Shown: positions 11,217-22,969 of the stretch, one piece after another | Layout of the letters: every line of letters starts with the position of its first letter | Numbering within the stretch: the stretch's first letter is position 1 | NCBI GenBank assembly: GCA_030280995.1 | Contig: JASXTE010000009.1 | Coordinates: 3,571,001 to 3,635,000 of the forward strand | Length of the DNA stretch: 64,000 nucleotides | Direction of reading: 5' to 3' | Origin: Hemileia vastatrix | Lineage: Eukaryota > Basidiomycota > Pucciniomycetes > Pucciniales > Zaghouaniaceae | Translations under genes and position numbers: made by a program | The notes under the pieces: model-generated | What the model was told of the DNA's origin: nothing | The model's input: the letters and a program-made list of their open reading frames with translations, nothing else | Databases searched by the model: none

Positions 11217-13127
11217 ATGGAAGAAGATTTTATAGACATGTAAGTTCATGTTTTGCTTATCATTTTTCTATATTTCTTTAATACTTTCTCAACCATTATA
11301 TTATTAATATGAAAAGTAAAACATCATCTCGTACTTGCTGAAAGCATACAGGATAATGTTTTGCTTTTCATAATAATAATTAGATTGTTTGTACTTTACC
11401 TTTAATTTATTGATTTTTAAGTTGTTTCAAAGTCTTGTACTTGCTGAAAGCATACAGGACAATGCTACAATTTAAAAATTAATAATTTATTGAAGTATAA
11501 CTTTCTAAGTCAATATATTGATCAGAGCAAGATTTTTCATTTTATATATGTGGATATCATAATTCCGTAAATTTTTTAATATTACTAGTGTATTGGAGTT
11601 ATACTTTCACTATATTATTAATATTAAGTGTAGAGCCAAATCTCGTACTTGCTGAATGCATACAGGATAAAGCTATACTCTTTATATGTATAATTTAATA
11701 AAGTATACCTTTGAAACGCTTTCTTAATATTTGAAATAAAGAAAAAGTATATAAATTTACTAATATGTAGATATGCTAACTTTTGTATTTCTAATATTGA
11801 AGATATGATAAAGCTAAAGGTATCATTGACTGATAATTGAAATTATGTTACTATTTTCTAATTTTTGATTTTTTTCTATTTTAAATCAAAATTGAATTCT
11901 CTTAGGATTGAACCATCAATGAGTAACGATTTGAAAAAAAAAACGGCCAGGGAAGAACTCTAACAATAGGTGGGCGAAAGACATTGCTACTGGAATGAAA
12001 CTTGTAAACGCTCTTGGAATGGATACAAACAGGAAGAAGCCACATTTCTATGCACGATATTATGCAAATAATATGACAGATTGAAATAATTATTACAATT
12101 TTTTTCCTGGATGTAGTATTTATAAACCAGAAGGTGTCTTAATACCTAATGTTCTTGTGCAGACTTTTGAAATTCATGAGCTCAAAGAACTAGATATGTT
12201 AGAAGCTACGGTGCAATGCATTAAGGATCTTTCTTACTGCGAACATGAAATTAAAAATAATGGTTATCATCGAAGAGCTGGTGGTTTTGGAAAAATGTTT
12301 GGTGGTGGCTTTATTTTAGATAGAAAGAAATCTTTACATATTCGTAAGTATCACTTTTTTTAATTTAAATACTGAATTTTTGAATGCTTTTCCTTGCAGA
12401 TGAATACACTGATGATATTGTAAAAACGGATGAATATAAAAAACGAATGAAGAGGATTGAAATGTACTTTGAATATTTTTTTAAAAAAATATCATATGTA
12501 AAGTACAATGAGGCAACTAATCTTTGCGCAAAACTTGGTATTCCTGGATTTTCAAAAGTTTCTAGTGAAGAAGAGGGTGTACCATTTGCTAGTAATTTAA
12601 CTTGGACATCTGGAGGGAATGGTAATGGGTTCTCTAATGAGGTTTATCTTGATAAGGATGCAAGTGAGTATACTTTAGGAATATTTTTTCCTAAAGATAC
12701 AGAAAAAAACACCATTCATATGAAGTATGATAAGACTCAACCACGACAAATAGGTGGAGAACTTATGTTTCCCGAAATTCGAAGTAAAATCAACTTTGAA
12801 GCAACTAATGGAATAACAGTGACATTATGGCCTGCCAATCAACTAAGGCATTTCACCTCAAGATGTCATGAAATTCCTGGCTTCACTAGGATAGGTTCTT
12901 CTATTCAAATCAGCACTAGACTTTTTCATGCTATAGAAAAGCTTAATGTTTTTGATATTGATATTTCAGAATACTTAGAAATTAAAAAAGAAAAATTTAG
13001 GTTAGAATATTTGATTAGTGCTTTAAGAGATTTTTTGAAAAGAGATGACTTAATAGAGGAAGAAATAGAATCAGCAAAGTATTATTTATCTAATGTTAAG
13101 ACAAATCTAAAAAATCTAGATATATAA
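11217..13127 (+). pseudogene. TET/JBP-like 2OG-Fe(II) dioxygenase, transposon cargo, probably decayed
   Basis: Exon 1 (11217-11239) begins ATGGAAGAAGAT; a 666-bp intron (11240-11905) follows, then an exon to 12343, an intron 12344-12399 (GTAAGT...CAG) and the last exon to 13127. The C-terminal domain resembles the Tet-like oxygenases expanded in basidiomycete transposons: SNEVYLDKDASEYTLGIFF (about 12634-12690), PRQIGGELMFPEI, TLWPANQLRHFTS with the second metal His, then GFTRIGSSIQIS with the presumed 2OG-binding Arg. Known members oxidise 5-methylcytosine or thymine. The usual HxD motif reads YLD here, so the first Fe ligand may be lost. Defects: a 10-A run at 11934-11943 puts the frame out by one, and TGA lies in frame at 12082-12084. 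The copy at 56660-57856 is a relative with the same intron position. The family call comes from motif recognition, not a search. Confidence 0.65.
11300..11720 (+). repeat. Three stem-loop repeats with a conserved loop, inside the first intron
   Basis: Three copies (about 11328-11355, 11432-11464, 11640-11671) of the core GTACTTGCTGAAAGCATACA are each flanked by different but self-complementary arms. In copy 1, ATGAAAAGTAAAACAT faces ATGTTTTGCTTTTCAT. In copy 2, ATTTTTAAGTTGT faces ACAATTTAAAAAT. Copy 3 has weaker arms. The loop is conserved while the stem sequence varies, which suggests a folded RNA or DNA element. Related cores occur at 40895-40925 and 41505-41535. Confidence 0.55.
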
Positions 13128-13926
13128 ATATTAAAAATTTATATTATATATACACAACTTAATGCAAATTTAAACATGATAAATACTGGGAGTAGCTGTA
13201 ACATTTTCAGTTTTGATAATTATAGTATTATCTATTTTTTTTATTTGTGAAATAAAATAATTTTTTTTCATAATATTATAAGAAAATTTGATTTACTTTT
13301 GAGGAAATATATAAGTTGTGAAATCTTTAAATGTCATTTTTATTAAATTGGTAGCAAAGGTTCTAAAATAAAAAAAACTATAATAAAGTATTTGAAATAT
13401 ATTAGCCATAAAAATGTGCTTTTAATGCTACCAAATTAACTGTATAGTATTTTAGGTCAAACAGGCTTATTAATAAAAAAGTTAATAATAAAGAGTTGAA
13501 GAAAGAATTTTGAATCAATAATAGATTAAATTGTATTTTTTTAAGAATGTACTCATTTAATTATTTAAATTGTTCTACTTCTGATTAAAAATGTTACAAT
13601 CAACGAAAATATTTGTAATAATTAATAGATTATATAATATTAAAGGTAAAGTAACAAAACTAGAGCAGTTATCATATTTTTATATAAACAATAAAATATT
13701 TAAGAATTTAATACAAGTATTTGAAATCATATAAGTAGATTTTAAAATCTTTGTTATTGCTGGACTTACAATAATTTTTTTTAATAATTAATTTAGAAAA
13801 TCATGTCAAAGGTTACTTAATAAATTTCAAAGATGGTCACATTTTTGACGTATTTGAAGGAAAATAACTTGAATTATACAAGATATATCATATAGACAGA
13901 ACTTTATCTATTTACATGTTGGAATA
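13128..13926. other. Convergent intergenic region
   Basis: AT-rich 3' flank between the + strand TET-like gene and the - strand gene ending at 13927. AATAAAATAA near 13249 could be a polyadenylation signal for the TET-like gene. Nothing else is recognised. Confidence 0.45.
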
Positions 13927-16350
13927 TTAATTTATTGAAAGGCTATGTTTAGCAAAAAAAGGTGATACTGGCTGAATGGAGCTCCAGTGATTAAGAAAAT
14001 CTGCAGAAATAGCCCTAGCAATTCCCGGAGGACTTGGGGTATCAAATTTTAAAGGAAATGGATCACACTTGCCTATAAAAAGTTTTATTAATGTTAAAAT
14101 ATAGTTATTTAAATTTTTCCAAAATATTTCTTCCACCAAATGATTTTTTTTTTCATGTAAATTAAGAAACTTAACTTCTGATATTACCTCCAAGCAATCA
14201 GCTACTGAAGCCAATCTATGATCTTGAGAGCCCAGAAATAAACCACGGACACCATCGATTATATAGAATGTGAAAGATTGATATCGGTGGTGGGAGTATT
14301 CAGAATTTATTTTGTTTAGTGCAGACTTTTGTTTCTCTCTCATTATAGTCAGTTCAGTATTTTCGTTTTTCTCACTTGATTGTTGAGCTTCACTAGTCTT
14401 GCCACTTGATATTGTTGCAACACAATATTTTGATTTAAGAATGATAATTGACATAATTATATCAATGATAATATTGCTGATTTGAAGAAGAATTGACATT
14501 GATATATCACGGGTTTGAAGTGCAGTGGGACCAACTTCTAAGCCATCAGAAATCGGACTCTTCAGATTTGAAAGGTGAGCTAGAAGCTGAAGACCACGTT
14601 CAATTGGACAATCTGAGTTAATGTTTTGATGTGATGGAAGCTGGCTGAATTCATGTGCGGTCAGATAAAGTGAAGATGATATAAGAGATACCCATGAAGA
14701 ACGGCAGTGGTCACTTGGGATCATTAATCTCATGAGCATTCGGATAAGATTGGATTCAGGGTGATCCGCTTTCTTTGTTGAAGAAAGAATTTCAGTATTT
14801 AAACCATCAGGATCACATAAATCTTCCATTTTTTTGAAATCAATATTATCAAGTACCCATAGCTGTGAGCTATCAATCTCTAAAAAAATATTTGCTACAA
14901 AACGAAAAAAATAAGTAAAAGAACAAAAGTCAAGACTAAAAATTATGGTAACTTACATAACTCAGTAAGTTTTGAAAGCCAATCTTCTCCACAAGATTTT
15001 TCCCAATGAAAAGTAAACATTGGAATATTTGACATGGGTTCTTGGGAAGAAGTAGAAGAGCGTAATTCAAGGAGAGTAACAATTTCCAACCACAACCTGA
15101 GGACCTTTGCCGTGCTGATTCTACCTTTATAAAAATTATGAATTTTACAGAATTCCTCCAGCAAATCAGATTCTTTTAGAACTGAGGGTGAATAAGTTAG
15201 AGGTTTTTTAGATATCTTGATTGGAGTTGATTTCATTGGTAGAGAAGCTTTCAAAGTGGTCAAAGTAAGTAATTTAGGAGGTGATGGGTATTGCTTCTTA
15301 GAAATGAAGGAATTCGGTGATGAGCTGTTTGAATCATCATCTTTATCAAACATATCAACATGTCTTGAAGAAGATTTTAAACTTTGCTTTTTTTGATGAA
15401 CAAGCATAGCTTCATATTCTGACAGTTGATCATCGCTATTTTCATCGCTCTTTTCATCATCTTCATCAGGGAGAGGGCGTTTATGGATGGAACAATCTAC
15501 AGCAGGTGAGTTTCTGGTACAAAATATCAAAAGAAAGATAAAAAGTACAATATGTAAGCAATAAAAGAGATATATGATAGAATTTTAAAGATAAAAGAAT
15601 AACAATAAAAAAAAGGAAACAAGAATATACTCATTATCAAAACCTTTGCTTTTTTTTGAGATTTATTATTTGATACATCAGAAAATTCATTAGCAGAAGC
15701 CGGTTTAATACGTCAAACAAAAGAGGAGCCTTGGGATAATCTCTTTTTCTTGGAGCGGATAACAGGTGTTTCAAGATTTTCCTTAGAAGTTGAAGCATGA
15801 GTTAAATCTGATGGTTCATCTGTCTCATCATCATCCCTAATGACAATGATTTCATCAGGAGGAATCATACCCTCCTCATAAGCTACAAATATATATGAAG
15901 AAAAAAAATATTAATAATCTTATCTACTAATTTAAAAGGAGACAAAAAAGGTGAAGAACATACATTTTTCAAGGCTTTTCACATATTGGAGTAAGTCATT
16001 ACAAGGGTTAGATAAATATGAAGGAGAAGGATTATTGTTAAGGATCTTGACAAGCTCTTCTGTTTTATCTCTAGCCAATTCAAGTAAGTTGCAATACTGA
16101 ACTTTCGTTATTTCCTGCCTCTCATTGCTAAGTACAGGAGGGTTAGGTGCCATGCCATGTGGCAGACATGGTGCAAGCTCAAAAGCTTCAAAGCGAGTAT
16201 CAATCAGAGAGTGGGATGAAACACATTTGGGTGCTGGAAAATCAAATTCTTGAAAAAAAAGATATAGAACATAAGTGAAATATATAAATTAAGAGAGAGG
16301 AACATGATATACATACAAAGTGGAGGTGTAGGATTTTGAATGCTAGACAT
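13927..16350 (-). pseudogene. Unknown five-exon cargo gene with one in-frame TGA
   Basis: Hand splice model on the minus strand: exons 16317-16350, 15964-16233, 15631-15882, 14957-15496 and 13927-14894, introns 62-134 bp with GTAAGT/GTATGT/GTATAT donors and AG acceptors. The joined length is 2064 nt, exactly 688 codons, so the model is self-consistent. One TGA (15713-15715) interrupts exon 3 after GSSFV. Visible properties: an N-terminal helical stretch (ELARDKTEELVKILNNN), acidic and Ser-rich low-complexity segments (PDEDDEKSDENSDD; SNSSSPNS), basic KKKRL and KKAKV patches that could be nuclear signals, and a C-terminal 320-residue region with mixed hydrophobic helices (ISNIIIDIIMSIIIL). I do not recognise the family. 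Its position between TET-like gene and palindrome array makes it a candidate nuclear or DNA-binding accessory protein, but that is inference. Confidence 0.6.
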
Positions 16351-17384
16351 ATTGATTAATGAATATTAAAAAAAAGTATTTGATATCAAAAAATTATGAT
16401 GTAATATGATGAATAATTATAAGAAACTCTATTCTATAAAATTGAAGTTGATAATTTAATAGGATAAAAAATTGAATAAGATTAAAATTAAAGTGAGGAT
16501 GAAAGAAACAGAAAACATAAAGAGGGGGATTTTATATTATTTGAGCTTTTTTTAACATGTATTATTCATAGTGGGGTAAACTGAGTAACATGCTAAATCA
16601 CAATCTGTTTATATTGAAGCGAAACTTGATGTAGCTAACAGAAAATACTAGTAATTCTTTGGGGACTTTTAGTGTGAAAAACAAATAATAACAAATGTAT
16701 ATCCCATATGCAAATTGCCATGGGTAAATACAAAATTTATTATATTAGAATTTACTCCTAAACAATGGAGATACACTTAATTAGTATATTATATGAAAAA
16801 AAAGGATAATCCTTTATGAATATTTGTTAAATTTACTTTCAGATGACAGTGCGAGATTCACATATATACTGATATGCCTCATCAAACAAGAAATGAATTA
16901 TAAATATAAAATTGGTAACATTAGAATTTAAGATAAGAATTTGTTTTTTAAGTGACAGGAGGAGTGTCAGGCTAGGGTGTGGGCACTGTGACCAAACCTT
17001 TGATAAACTTGGATACAACTAAGGGAAAAAAAAATTGAATAGTTTTATTTTGCAATATATCTTAGTCTGCACAAGATATTGCATTGTTGTCCCTAACTAT
17101 ACCAATATTGTTACTTTTCAAAAGTTATAGGACTACTAATTTGATAAAATATTATTATGAATCACCCAATGAAATACCTTAAGCAACATTCAAAATTATT
17201 AAAATATTAATATTCAATTTGAGATTTGGATTAGCTAATTTCTCACAACTTACCACAGTTTTGATTAATATAATAAAACTTGAAAAAAATTGTTGAGATA
17301 ACCTAGAAATGGGTGCAAGAAAATGATGAAACATATGACTTGAAACTTAACTCATACACTATTGATAAACTTCATGGATCCTGA
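16351..17384. promoter_or_regulatory. Upstream region of the five-exon gene, no gene seen
   Basis: About 1 kb of AT-rich DNA between the start codon at 16350 (minus strand) and the palindrome array. It probably includes the promoter. No coding potential or recognised repeat seen. Confidence 0.4.
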
Positions 17385-19320
17385 TTAATTTCTATCGAAA
17401 TTAATTTTGAGACTAGCATATTGAATTTTAGCTATGACCAAGTACTGTAAGTGCCATGGTTTGTATTCAATATATTGGTGTTGAAATTAATTTTGATAGG
17501 AATCAACAAGTATCATATGGCACCATGCATGAAACACTGACAGAAACCATCAAATTTATGAGGCAATGAACCTCATAATTTCGATCGAAATTAATATAGA
17601 CCCCTGCATATTGAATACAAGCCATTTCACATGGACTACACAGACATAGATAAAATTCAACATGCATGGCTTAAAATTAATTTTGATCGAAATTAACCAA
17701 GGCATTAAAACATCAATTTTTATATGGTGTACTTGATCAAACCAGTTTATCTAACTGCTTAGCTTACCTATACTTATAGGAATTTTATGCATAGTCCATG
17801 TCCATATTAATTTCAATCAAAATTAATGTTGACTAATACATAATGAATACATGCTATGCCACTTACACTTGCCAGGCATAGCTACCATTAAATATGCCAG
17901 TATCAAAAATTAATTTCGATTGAAATTAATGAGCATGATAATCATGAATTTCTGGAGTCAACTGCTTATTTTTGTGCATGGTGCCTTGCCAACATTAATT
18001 TCGATCAAAATTACTTTTGATACTGGCATATTGCATGTATATATGCCTGGAAAGTGTAAGTGGCATAGTGTGTATTCATTATGTATTGGTAAACATTAAT
18101 TTCGATCGAATTTAATGTTGACATTTGCATATTGAACCCAAGCCAGAAAACAACCCAGAAGATTCTTCATAAAACTTCCCATTAATTTCGATCGAAATTA
18201 AGGCTGACCATATACATATTGAATGGTAGTTATATCTGGTCTGAGTAAGCGGAGATTACTTATATTCAATATGTATTGGTCAACATTAATTTTGATCAAA
18301 ATTAATGAGCATTTTGATCATGAACTTTTTCAGTCAGTTAGTTGTTTCAATGCATAATGGCATGCCAACATTAATTTTGATCAAAATTAATGTTGAAATG
18401 ATATAATGCTTTTTTGCATGACATGTAAAGGACGGCAAGTATTTTTAAGTATTGAAATTTACTATACATTTTGAGGGTAAATATAAAATTTACATATCCA
18501 TATTAATTTCTATAAAAATTAATGTTGACCAATACATAATAAATAGTAAATATGCCTGGCTAGTGTAAGTGGCATAGCTTTTTTTCAATCTGCACTTGTC
18601 AACATTAATTTCAATCGAAATTAAGGTTCATGATTATCATCAATTTATTCAGTCAGTTGCTTACTGTTATGCATGGTAACATGTCAACATTAATTTTAAT
18701 AAAAATTGAATTTGACATGCCACCAAGCATTTTTATGTAAGATGAAAAGTAGGGCACTATATTGTTAAGTAAACACATTACAATGCATATTGAGCATGTA
18801 AATATCATTTACACATTAATATTAATTTCAATCAAAATTAATGTTGACCAATAAACATTGAACACAAGCTTTACAACTTACACACACCAGATATAACTAC
18901 CATTCAATATGTATATGGTGCTCACTAATTTCGATCGAAATTAATGAGCAGTTTTATGAAGAATTTTTTGGGTTGTTTGCTGGTTTGGGTTCAATATGAA
19001 AATGTCAATATTAAATTCTATTGAAATTAATGTTGACCAATACATAATGAATACACACTATGCCACTTACACTTTCCAGGAATAGACACCATGCAATATG
19101 CCAGTATCAAAAGTAATTTCGATTGAAATTAATGTTGGCAAGGCACCATGCATATAAATAAGCAGTTGACTCCAGAAATTCATGATTATCATGCTCATTA
19201 ATTTCGATCGAAATTAATTTTTGATACTGGCATATTTAATGGTAGCAATGCCTGGCAAGTATAAGTGGCATAGCGTGTATTCACTATGTATTGGTCAACA
19301 TTAAATTCGATTGAAATTAA
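17385..19320. repeat. Array of about 20 palindromes TTAATTTCGATCGAAATTAA
   Basis: About twenty near-palindromic sites recur every 75-135 bp: near 17385, 17485, 17577, 17668, 17806, 17910, 17994, 18094, 18181, 18285, 18370, 18504, 18604, 18690, 18822, 18925, 19012, 19113, 19196 and 19301. The centre varies (CGATCG, TGATCA, CAATCG, CAATCA) but the flanks AATT.../...AATT persist. The spacers are repeats too: the segment 17805-18115 reappears as its reverse complement at 19014-19320, with words such as CTATGCCACTTACACTT and ATGCCAGTATCAAAA in both arms. It lies in the gap between the start of the five-exon gene and the 3' end of gene A. No coding capacity. Confidence 0.9.
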
Positions 19321-19535
19321 TATGGATACATAAATGTGACATAAAGAGGTATGGACCATCAATTTGTTGAAAATACATTTTTATATCTCATACATTATTT
19401 TTTTTTCTTAAATAAAATGTTACTCTCTATCAATATCACTTTATAACATTTACCAAGCTGCTTTGAAAAAAAACAGAATACATAAATTCAATATAAGATA
19501 GCTATATTACACAGAAGATCACCATTATACCTAAG

Positions 19536-21195
19536 TTATGATGATGTTGATGCTCTATTAATTGATTCCCGAATCTTTACCAGATCAATATCAGCTCCAA
19601 CCCCAAGTGACTCACATTCATTCACAGATAATCCTTGCAAAAATGTTGCTGAATAGCAATTCTTGGGGAGGTATTTGGGAACATTGAATATACCATTTTG
19701 TGCAACTGTCCTTTCTGATGACCGTGAATATGTTTTTAATGCTGATTTTCTTTGAGCTGGTGTATGGGCTAAGTCCTTTGTCATCTTATCCATTTTTTTA
19801 AACAAATCATTGAGTTCAGGATTTCGCCATCCAGGAATAGCTCGGATAGGTGCAGTTGGGGCTGGTGCTGGGCCTTCCTCGATATCAGAGATGCACCTAG
19901 TATCATGAAAAAGCACAACAAAACCTGGCACATCACTGCAGAGATCTCTTGCTAACTTGTAGCGTGCACTAGCAATCTGAATTCCAACTAAATCAGCTTC
20001 ATAATAACAAAAAGCAAAGTAAAATAAAAAACTTACCTTGGTCCGATAACGTTTTACTTGTGCCCTTGCCCTCTTTTCAATCTTTTATCTTGCTACCCTT
20101 TCCTCTTCTTGCCCAAACAACCTTATCATCTCCTTCCCCTTATTAACTACCCATTTCTCAATAACACATTGAGTGAACTGAAGCTTTGACTGATTGATTG
20201 TATTCAAGGTGGTGAGCCATCTGGTACAGTGGTCGCATACTATGCTTCCCATGACTTGATTCCAAGTTGATTCTGAAAAATCATGGCAAGTCCAATCAAA
20301 CGCGAATTTCCAAAAACCTTTTTCTTGCAATTCACGCTCTAAGTTTCTTTTGACAGAAAGTGGGATCGGTGCTCCTCCTTTTAGTCCTCGAGGCTCAGGT
20401 GCTGGAAAAAATTCAGGTATTCAAATTTTGGATCGCAAGAAGGCTATAGAATTGGTTATCAGAAATTGTCGATCAGCTGCAGAATTGGCACGGTTAGAAG
20501 ATTGGACTTGGGTTAGGACAGTTTGAATGGTTTTTGGTTTGAATTGGCTCCAATATTTCCAATTTTCAATCTCCAAAGGTGTTGGGCTCGCAGGATATTT
20601 TGATATTTGTGTTGGTCCCCCAAGACAATACTTCAGAAAGTGGTAAATATTTCTATTTAGACTGTCCGAGCTCCTGGGAACATCATTCCTTCTAACTAAG
20701 CCTCTTAAAGCCCTTAACCCCCATTCTCGCTCATGAGACTCTGCTGAATTGAGTCTGTGGTAATCACTGATACCCATAATGATTGAGGGATTCACTAACA
20801 ATTCAAATAAGTTAATTAAATTGGTTATTTTTCAATAAAATAATACACTAAAAATTTGACTTACCTGCTCCACTTGTGCTTGCTCCTTGGTTAGGCTGAG
20901 CAGATGATGATTGGTCTCTGAAAAATTCCCTCAATACTTCACTAGCCCAATCTCTTCCTAGCTGATCAGCTTGCTGATCAGCACTTTCAGAAGCAGAAGG
21001 ATGATTGGGATTAAAATTTCTTGGTTCTGAATGAGACTCTTGGTCTGGATTGGGATTAGGTGGTACAGATTGAGATGCATCTGGAGGTGGATCAGCAGAG
21101 GGTGGTGGAGGAGTATTTCCAGTATTAGTATGTTGAGGCGGAAAACAATCAGAATCGGTTGGGTCAACAGAAATCCCTTCAAAATTATCATCCAT
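19536..21195 (-). pseudogene. Gene A: unknown cargo protein family, two in-frame stops
   Basis: Hand splice model: exons 20865-21195, 20037-20794 and 19536-19976, introns 20795-20864 and 19977-20036 with GTAAGT donors. The sum is 1530 nt, exactly 510 codons. TGA at 20421-20423 and TAA at 20085-20087 interrupt an otherwise continuous frame. The N-terminus is Pro/Ser/Gln-rich and disordered; the middle is helical (FAFDWTCHDFSESTWNQVMG, about residues 260-280); a basic stretch KIEKRARAQVKRYRTK follows the second stop; the C-terminus has NVPKYLPKNCYSATFLQGL. The middle and C-terminal blocks resemble gene B (35659-36779): WNQV and VPRGLPNDCYS recur there in the same order. No known domain is recognised. 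The nested chromovirus begins 93 bp upstream of the start codon and may have cut its promoter. Confidence 0.6.
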
Positions 21196-21288
21196 AATGA
21201 ACTGTAATAAAATAAAATAAAATAAAAATAATCAGTTGTTAAAATTTATACCTATCAAAGCTAAAGTAAAAAAAGATACTATGTATAT

Positions 21289-22789
21289 TGTCAGGCTAAG
21301 GTAAAGTACAAGGACATGAACTAGCTTGAATAGTCAGTTGTCTAGAAGATTTTAATGGTCCTATATGAATACTGCAGTTTTAATCCACTAAGTTGTAAAA
21401 TATAATCAAATATAAAGGTCTCAGTAATATAATTCTCACTATTCTTATATATGGCTTACAATCTTTATAGTTGGTAGAAAAATAGATTATATAAATTCAG
21501 ATACTATTCAAAAGTCTTATAAAAGTACTAATTGATATGTATTGTAATTGATTTGGTTATATTGGTTAAATTGTAATGATAAAGAATGAAGAAATACAAC
21601 CCAAAAACCTCCTCCTTTTATACACACTGAGTTCCCCAATGATTCCCTTGATGTACCACCCAATACACAGTTAATGACACCTCTAAACAACTAATAGACA
21701 TGCCCATCAACATTCCTAGTAACCCATGACATAATTAGAAGAGTAACAACCGCCAAAATCCTATAATAATAAGGGAAATCCATCAAAATTAAAGAAAAAG
21801 ACAAAAAGAGAGTATATGCATATAAAACAATAATATTAAAGACTAAAGGAGACTTTTTAAGGTTAATAATAGCTTAATAATAAGGGGGATTGAATGTAGA
21901 AATAATGGGGCTAATCCTGACATTATACTATGTGAAATTCCCATTCAAAAATAACCAAAATTGACTGAGAAACCACCCAAAAACTTAAAAAAGAGCGTGA
22001 GATGTGGGGTAACTACATGCAGTTCTTGGCAGGCGCTTGCACGGGTAAATCCTTGACTAAAATTAGGCGAATTTAAGCGTGGTGATGAAATAAAGTGCCA
22101 AGAGTGAGGTTATTAATGAAATTAGTGCATATAAACAAGGTCAATGCATTATTAATTAAGCTAGGACACTAAATAAGCGCCTGTTGCCTATTTTAGTGTG
22201 TTTCCCCACAGTGGGCGTAGAATGTGGGTTAATTATAGTGTGAAAAAGCTAACTTTGCTAAAAATGAAGCTATTCACATGGGAAAAAAGCAGGCAGTATG
22301 TGGCCAGTACACAGATGCCATTTCTGGCATAAAAAACACCAAATTTGAAAAGTGTTATTTTTATGCATTTAAATATCCAAATAAATAGTTCTAAATGAGC
22401 CAAATTGATCTGTCAAAGCGCAATTTTGATATTCTCAATTTTATAGCGCATATAGTCAACTTTTAAGTGAAATAAAGCGCATTTCTTGTTTTTTGCATAA
22501 AACAATGAATATAACAGCTTTAAGTGTACTTAAAAATTATGTAGCCTTCTACTTAAGGTTCTTAAGATTACCCTAACATATTCCAACTTAATATTAAGTA
22601 CATAAGACCTATAAAAGGTGGATATATGCGTGTATATAAGGTGTTATAATGGCATTTTTTGTGTATTATCATAATTTTACTTATGTATACTATTTGTGTA
22701 CTCTTATTTATTATTCCCATGTATAGTTCATGTGTTTAACATAACTTATAATTACTTTTTACTCAGTCCTGGAGATATACAGGCTGACA
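21289..22789 (-). repeat. 3' LTR of chromovirus 1
   Basis: 1501 bp, TGTCAG...CTGACA. The end at 22769-22789 contains the hairpin CCTGGAGATATACAGG close to the terminus. A purine-rich tract lies at 22790-22808 on the minus strand (TTTTGGGTGGGCGAG), as expected for plus-strand priming. Confidence 0.93.
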
Positions 22790-22969
22790 CTCGCCCACCC
22801 AAAAAAAACAATAAAAAAATGATAAGTTATACATTTTATTTTATCAATTTGTAATTTTCAGGTATTCAGAATAAATCTGTAGCATTAAAGATTCAACTTT
22901 AAAGAAATAAAACATAATAAAATATTATGAGTACTGGTTTTTTAACCCCTCAGCTGGTTGAACAGAAAT

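Noticed and set aside
11300..11720. Hammerhead or twister ribozyme in the intron repeats
   Set aside because: Neither the CUGAUGA/GAAA hammerhead core nor twister-type conserved bases are present; only a generic conserved loop on variable stems.
17385..19320. CRISPR-like array (repeats of about 20 bp with spacers)
   Set aside because: Spacers are 55-115 bp, repeated among themselves and inverted; the palindromes vary; no cas genes; the context is eukaryotic.
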